Shown here piece by piece: positions 57,612 to 64,000 of a stretch of 64,000 nucleotides of DNA; position 1 is the first letter of the stretch, and each line of letters starts with the position of its first letter. The translations under genes were made by a program, and so were the position numbers. Origin of the DNA: Escarpia spicata (taxonomy: Eukaryota > Annelida > Polychaeta > Sabellida > Siboglinidae); NCBI GenBank assembly GCA_963995525.1, contig OZ023205.1, positions 50,037,743 through 50,101,742 of the forward strand, in the 5' to 3' direction. Below the pieces are notes generated by a model. That model was not told the origin of the DNA. It saw nothing but the letters and a program-made list of their open reading frames with translations, and made no database searches.

Positions 57612-58273
57612 ACTGCTCGACGGCAACGGCAAAACCTCGACGGCAAAGCAGCAAACCACGAGCAAAGCCTAGTACACGGAGCGCGGCAATCTTCGACGAC
57701 ATGTGCAAATTTGTCATGTGAACAGTTTGTGGATGCTGTAAAAGATGGCGGTCCTCTCTACCTCTACGATAAGTTTTTCTGTCGACATCGTGAATTTTAT
57801 CAGGGTCATCAACAGACGGCGCTGCTAAGTCAGTCGGAAACTAATCCATTACCTTGCATCAATGTAACTACGTATTGTTCACATATTTTGTTATGTTGGA
57901 ATAACATTATAAAAACTGTGTTCCTTCTGCAACTAATGTAATGCTGAACTTCTAATTAGACATGGTATTCACCGGATTACTTAATTTTCCTGAAAATCAA
58001 ATGAAATTTACACCAATCTAAACAAAAACAATGAATCAGCAATTTTATATTTACAGTGTTTACATCGGTATATTGGAACACGTGCAAACAACAACGCTGA
58101 TTGGTCAAAGCATAAATTTGCCGCGCGGCCTTCTTTGGAAAATTGCTTCTGTTTAAATTCTCGACAATTTGCCGTCGAGCCGTTTGCCGTCGAGCAGTGC
58201 ACTAGGGTCTGTGTTAATCCATTTAGAGCGATTTGTAATTTGCCGTCGAGGTTTGCCGTTGCCGTCGAGCAGT
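57612..58273. mobile_element. MITE with long TIRs of GCTCGACGGCAACGGCAAA type
   Basis: Left end 57,612-57,647 and right end 58,239-58,273 are inverted copies of ~35 bp (one-base gap), beginning ACTGCTCGACGGC. A possible 3-bp target duplication TAC flanks it. A further inverted piece, GTCGAGCAGTGCAC, lies at 58,186. No transposase. About 660 bp. Confidence 0.8.
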
Positions 58274-58999
58274 TACGCCGTGTTTGGGTGTAATTACTAC
58301 GTGCAATAACTTAGAATTGTGTGATTAGTGTTACGCTGTTACCCGAGTCAGTGCGTCATCCCGGAGTCTTGAGTCTGTACTATCCACACAACCCTATCGA
58401 GGGTTAACATTATTGTTAATTATTCTGACATGTTCGACTGAATTAATTGACCAGATTTTGCTATAAATGTATTCCTATTTTTGGACTCTGTGTATAATGA
58501 AATTCATTGGTAGTCATTATTATCATCACCTATCGTCACCTACCGGACCCATTACAGTGGTACCACGCCCAACGCCAATATGCGCCAACCGTGTCTGGCT
58601 TCTGCAGTGCTCAGCAGGGTTGATATTTCGAAAACATTTTCCCCATCACGCCGCCTATTAATGGGGGAGGGGGGCAGATAACAACACGTCGTTTTTTCTT
58701 GCCCTCTACTGTATTTAATACGATCATTGTTGTAGATGCTGTTCAACTACTGTGACGGATGATGAGACCAAACGAGGAGACCTTGTGATGTTTTGCTGCT
58801 GACAACAGCGCTACTCTTGTTTTCTAACGATGTATGTTATTCGTTTTGTGTCATTTGTAGGAAATAAAAGGAGTATTATGAAGCTCTTTTATTTCAAATG
58901 TTTTGATTGGTCTCTACTTTTCTATTTTAAAAATCCACCTCTCGCAACCATAAAGGAGGGTGAAAGATGTTTTCTAGTGTCTCCAAGATGTTTTCTCAT

Positions 59000-59515
59000 G
59001 GATGACCGATAGCAAATTAAAGTTAAATGCAGACAAAACTGAATTCCTCACCATTCGTACTCCAATGCAGCGAGGTAAACTTAATGGCTTGTTTCCATAC
59101 ATCCTGCGTCAAAATATCACACCAACAGCATCAGTACGGAATCTAGGAGTGACCTTTGATTGCGACTTCAATTTTAGACAACACATATCCCAAACGTGCC
59201 GTTGCTGTTTTTATTATATCCGTGATCTTCGCCGCATTCGCCGACATATGTCGCTTTCTGTCGCTAAGACTATCGTAACAGCTCTTGTTAGCAGCATATT
59301 AGATTATTGCAATTCCCTCCTTCATAATATTGCTATCAAGGATATTGCAAAACTACAACATGTCCAAAATTGTTTAGCAAGGGTAGTCACACAATCTCCT
59401 CGATTCTCCCGCTCAGTGCCACTTCTAAAATCACCGCATTGGCTCCCCGTAAGTATGAGAATGCTTAATCTTTTGGTTTTGGTGCGCCACTGAGCTCGGA
59501 TTGTCTGAGGATGTT
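59000..59515 (+). mobile_element. LINE (L2/Crack-type) reverse-transcriptase thumb fragment
   Basis: A 163-codon frame with SKLKLNADKTEFL, VRNLGVTFDCDFNFRQHIS, SILDYCNSLL, LQHVQNCLARVV and SPHWLPVSMRM, the usual order after the YADD motif. The 5' part and the end are missing. Confidence 0.9.
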
Positions 59516-59906
59516 GGCGCGTTAGAAGTTATTTATTATTATTATAACTACGACCGCTCTGAGTGCCTCACGTTGCCTCCTTTAGAGGATATGTTGTCTG
59601 CAAAATGGAGTTTACAAAGAAAACGAGACGGAGATTGCGTGCCGAAATCAGTTGGGTGATCATCCAAAAAAATAATGCGCCGTATCGGCGAAGTCGATTA
59701 CCCGCTGCTATGTACAAACAAACCTAAACCAAATAAATTAAATACATTAAATATATCAATTGATTCGTTTCGAAACTTTCACCGTCGTCGTGCACCACGC
59801 GATGCAGTGGTCCGTGGGCGTTATTTGTCGTTTCGTTCATCCACGAATTCGCGCGTACCGTAAAGAAAACCAGTCGCCGGCCATGGCGTAAGGACAAACG
59901 AAAACG

Positions 59907-60265
59907 GTAAGTTCTTATATAGTGCAGTATCTAGTCATTAGGACTGCTCAAAGCGCTTTACACTTTATTCCTTGGTACACCTGTTCAATCGAACACCATC
60001 TTGACTTCTCTGGGAAACATTCAGCCACGTTGTAATTAATGAGCGGAGACCATTCGTACACAAATATGTGTACGAATAGTTTTCGCGCATTAATTGTCTA
60101 TACCCCCCACTGTCTATAGCCAAGTACTCACTCGTACAACTAAGTGAACTGGATCAATGTAGAGTGAACAAACTTTTGCAAGGTTCGAAACGGCTCCACG
60201 GGATTCGAACCCGGGTTCTCTCGATTAAGAGTTCGATGCTCAAGTACTGCGTCACTGCGCTCCAT
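59907..60265 (-). mobile_element. SINE family A, complete copy 2
   Basis: On the minus strand: head ATGGAGCGCAGTGACGCAGT, B box GGGTTCGAATCC (complement of 60201-60212), body, and tail AAAGCGCTTTGAGCAGTCCT, ending TATATAAGAACTTAC. It contains an extra small hairpin at 60,055-60,085. Confidence 0.85.
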
Positions 60266-60299
60266 ACACGTTACCCCCGTTTAATTACTGGGAACATCA

Positions 60300-62060
60300 C
60301 ATATTATTGTAACCCTATAATAACAATAACATAAAGACACAAAAGAGCCAGCATGCTCACCCGCTGGTCAGTCAGTAGATCAAACGTGACGCGATTGAGG
60401 GAGGGACGCAGGCAGACCTGACGCAATGACCAACTGTTGATCGCAGCGGGGAGGCGAATGATGATTGACCGCTCTCTTTGTCTAACGTACGCCTACACGT
60501 TTAGATGACGACCGTGCCCGTGGTTATGTCACAACTGTCCACATCCACACGGTGACTATGACCGAATATAGTTATATCCCCAGTGTACTCATCTAGATGG
60601 TGACCGTGACCGCATAGTGATCCCCACTGCACACATGTAGACGGTTACCGTGACCGCGGTTACATTCGCTATGTTGTAATCACACAGTACATGCCGTGAC
60701 CGTAGTTTGGCCTAACCAGACATCCACTCTCTCTTTGACCCAGGCGCGCAACGGGCGGTTGGTAGCGTGAGGCGAGCAAGTGCCTACGCTGGTCGAGCCG
60801 CCGATGGCTGCCCATGGTGACAGGACAAACATACGCCATTCATCACAAACTTAATCAACAACAATTAATTCCGAACGGCGACGGGAGGTGATAAGTGAAC
60901 AGCGAACGCACGACGTATATAGACGCAATATTTTGGCATGGCATGCAACATCGTACATGGGCACATCGTACGTTTCTTAAAAGGAGGCATTGTGTTTAGT
61001 AAGCCCGTAACAACGTTCGCGATTTGGAAGGTACGACCAGTGACGCGGAAACAAAATCCATATTGGGGGGCTAACGGAGGTTCAACACCACTGAACATTT
61101 TTCGCGGCCGCATATCTTCACATCTTCCTTCACCTTGTGGCTGTCTCGGTTCGGTTGGCTCGACTGTGACATCAGAAGACGAGGGAGTGCTGTTAAAATT
61201 TCGCCACCACGCCGCCTGTTACTGGTGGGGGGGAGAGGAGGGGGGCAGAAAACAATATGTCTATCCTACAATTGCACATATCTTTCACAGGCGACAAAAA
61301 TACACATTAGTGGTTTCATACAATTTACATTTCCACCCGCCATTGACGCTCGCCATGAAAACAAACATTCACGCTCATATTTAATGGGGTGGGGGGGGAG
61401 AACCACATATTATGTCTGTCCCCCAGACCAATTTCAGGAGGCAGCTGCCCCCTTCCCCCCTGTTCCCGCGTCTATGGGTACGACTCCGGAGCATGTTCAA
61501 ATATTAAACACAACACCCCGTTTCAAAGCAAGCTCTGTTGGCTGTAAGGCCGTGGCTGGGTAGAGTTAACTGCAGTATCCTTTGGTCTTCAATGATGTCC
61601 CATTCCTCCACGTTCAACGCAGCAGATTTCCTGTTACACATTACTATTTACTACATTTATCAGCAGGAAAATAAGCATCGAAATATATCATTAAGAAGAA
61701 CATAACATTTCTGCAATGGAACACGACGTTAAAAGAAAGGTACCCCACACAAGCGAAGGAACGCTTGGTGGATTGTGGCAGAATGGTTATTGACGATGGT
61801 TGGTGGGAGGTAACGATGTCTCGGAGGACACTTGGTGACTTGCTGGTATGAATATATAGAGGAAGGTGAAAGGATTCACGAGAGACGGGACACTATCAAA
61901 ACATATCGATGACAGGGTATTATGAGCGTGTGTAATGCCGACATACGTACGTCGACTGAAGCAGAACAGCAACACTGACATCGAAAGCAGGGCAGCTGTA
62001 TAATGAAGATTGGGCGGATTCATCCTTTCGTAAACGATCTTTGAGGGAGAACACACACTC
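60300..62060. other. GC-richer intergenic stretch: degenerate repeats, no gene recognised
   Basis: 60,500-60,710 has a loose ~60-bp repeat around GGTGACCGTGACCG. 61,170-61,460 has GCCGCCTGTTACTGGTGGGG, echoed at 58,645-58,675. The 140-150-codon frames here show no motif. Confidence 0.5.
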
Positions 62061-62062
62061 AC

Positions 62063-62065
62063 TCA

Positions 62066-62116
<51 letters not shown>

Positions 62117-62117
62117 G
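62063..62117. repeat. (ACGC)n microsatellite
   Basis: About 13 uninterrupted units. Confidence 0.97.
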
Positions 62118-62129
62118 TGCGTGGTGTAG

Positions 62130-62640
62130 TGTGGTTTGACGTGTGTGTGTAGTCCAGTTGGAAGTCTCAGGGGGTGCAGTTGTAGGAATTTAGGCAGCCT
62201 GCGATCACAAAACGTACCCCAGAAATCAGCCACGCTACGGGCCAGCATGGCGTCCGTCACAAACCAACGGCAGTTGCAATTATCGCCATCCCGTTTCATG
62301 CTGTCGTTCCATCTCGGCGTTGGTCTTCCTCTTCATCGTTTGTCACCCCCTTTGCACTGTTCTGTTTATATCATTCCTTTTCCGACTACTTTTATCGTTA
62401 GGTGTTTTTTCACGTCAATCTCTTCTCCCAGTTCCTTCATCTTCCTTCTATCTTCTTGGAATGTGTGTCTTCTCGGTGGAGAGTCTTCTCAAAGGAGCGA
62501 GGCCAATGCTTGTACTGTTTCACTGTCCCACTGTCGTCCTTTTCCACTTCTCTCGATTGGCAACCGTCTCCTTCTATGTGTCTTCCTCCTCCATCTTTAA
62601 TTCTGAAACATCTTTTTATACAGTCTGCTATAAACAATGA
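62130..62640 (-). mobile_element. Possible LINE (RTE-like) C-terminal remnant
   Basis: The minus strand in one frame reads GRPTPRWNDSMKRDGDNC, then AMLARSVADFWG, similar in style to the GRP..RW.D.v..D........A.DR..WR end of RTE-type pol. The flanking frame carries stops. Weak call. Confidence 0.3.
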
Positions 62641-62671
62641 TAACTCAATTTCTTAACATTGTTGATCCCAA

Positions 62672-62877
<206 letters not shown>

Positions 62878-63099
62878 ATTTGTCTTTGGAATCACTTGAA
62901 CTGTACGGCTAAGCTACACTTGGTCACACTATACACTGTTGATACTAAATGGCAGAACCTTGACCACCGACCGGTAGGCAACTCTATATATTTTCGCCTC
63001 GCTTTGTACAAATACTACATTGAAGGACTTTAATTGCGCAAGATGAAATTGTACACAATAAAATAAACCCAACTAAATATTCCACATAATTTTATTGTA

Positions 63100-63296
63100 A
63101 CACGTAGTTGTCCTGGTCGCGGTCGGTCGCTTGTCACCCCAGTGTCGTCATAGCGTCTCTGCAGGTGACTAACGGTAGAGGGAGCGACTCTGAACCGTCT
63201 GGCAACCGCATCTTGTGATGTCAATTGTGTCGGTCTTTTATAGCCCTGGCCAAAGGTATGTATTGTTGTACAGTAATGCTCAATAGCCACATCCAT
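63100..63296 (-). mobile_element. Tc1-like transposase N-terminal HTH fragment
   Basis: The minus frame reads LTSQDAVARRFRVAPSTVSH, LQRRYDDTGVTSDRPRPGQL, RVT: the paired-type helix-turn-helix of Tc1 transposases ending in the (T)xDRPRPGRPR-like hinge. The catalytic DDE part and ends are missing. Confidence 0.8.
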
Positions 63297-63859
63297 TAAT
63301 CTCAGACTATCACGTGTGTGTAATATTAATTCAGGAGTGGTCAGTGTCGGGAGACATGGTCAAGATAAACAATTGTTTAGTGGTGCATCGATGCGTTCCT
63401 TCCATATTATGTTTTGGGAACGCATTTGACATGTCACAAACACCATTACCCGAAAAATACACCCCACAACAAAAAATGCAAAGTCCTTCAGTATATTTTG
63501 ACATGTGTGTAAATATTCACTTTGAAGCATTCTCCCTGTATACCATGTTCACATATTCGTTCAGACGTGCCCTTGGTTTTAGGCTGATGAGGAGTTTATC
63601 TGCAGGAGTGGCGATGCAAATGTTTAGACAAGCAAATAAGAGGGTCGTCACGATCAAGTGTCCTGAGTTGGCCTGAGCGTTTTGGTAGGCCACCTCTTGT
63701 CGCCCTTCGTGGCGGCATTTAGTACTTTGTCAAGATGTTTATTTATTCACATTTCGTTTATGTACACAGGTTCTATGCTGACGATCTGAGTCACTCCAAT
63801 GATGGTTGATTAACATTTAATAAAATAAATAATGTGTTATAATATATAACACATTTTAG

Positions 63860-64000
63860 GTTATTGTGAAAGTGTAAAGTGCTTTGAGCAGTTCTAAGGA
63901 TTGGATGCTGCGCTATATAAGAAATGACCTTTTTAATGTTATTATATTAAACAATTTGTATTTTGGCAGCACCACCAAGAACTGTTGTAATTCTAGTAAG
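63860..64000 (+). mobile_element. LINE or SINE tail at the right edge
   Basis: GTGTAAAGTGCTTTGAGCAG, TTCTAAGGATTGGATGCTGC, GCTATATAAGAAATGACC then (TTATT)n; same tail as SINE family A and the LINE ending at 36,090. Confidence 0.7.

Noticed and set aside
60170..60265. A functional tRNA gene around GGGTTCGAATCC
   Set aside because: The same head recurs with the same body and tail at 34,423, so it is a SINE promoter, not a tRNA.

Overview
The window is nuclear DNA of an animal. The genes are split by GT-AG introns of 0.1-7 kb, and almost everything else is introns, minisatellites and decayed transposons. Three protein-coding genes can be read exon by exon. The ribosomal protein is closer in wording to invertebrate than to vertebrate forms. 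Together with the CR1-like LINE carrying an SGNH esterase, hAT, Tc1 and Penelope-like pieces, this suggests an invertebrate such as a lophotrochozoan or invertebrate deuterostome; the phylum cannot be fixed from sequence alone.

Layout. (1) 1-10,989, minus: the 5' part of an ATP6AP1-like gene (V-ATPase accessory subunit S1/Ac45), five exons; the 3' part lies beyond the left edge. Its introns hold a 30-bp minisatellite, a MITE, a complete hAT element with 8-bp target duplications, and LINE fragments. (2) 11,082-14,760, plus: a complete RPS23 gene, four exons, 143 aa. It is head-to-head with ATP6AP1, with 92 bp between the two start codons and a TCTCGCGAGA palindrome in the gap. (3) 18,168-46,865, minus: a complete SLC26 (SulP/prestin-family) anion transporter, 17 coding exons, 769 aa, ending in the PDZ ligand -DTRL. 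(4) 46,870-64,000: no host exon recognised; a CR1-like LINE, a GC-rich stretch that may hold the SLC26 promoter, minisatellites, a MITE, SINEs, LINE tails and a Tc1 fragment.

The most striking feature lies inside the SLC26 gene. Four intronic minisatellites are each built from one of the gene's own exon/intron junctions. Two are tandem copies of a 3' splice site plus the first 29-32 nt of the exon (exons 2 and 4). Two are tandem copies of a 5' splice site plus the last 8-39 nt of the exon (exons 2 and 10). Each array abuts the real junction, so it presents a ladder of near-identical decoy splice sites; exon 2 has one on each side. A fifth array (22 bp) stops about 20 nt short of the exon 16 acceptor. 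The largest array (34.2-37.7 kb) was later broken up by a SINE and LINEs. SLC26 also has two GC-AG introns.

Coordinates of exons come from reading splice sites by eye. All exon phases join without a frame break in each gene, which supports the models, but no transcript or database search was available.
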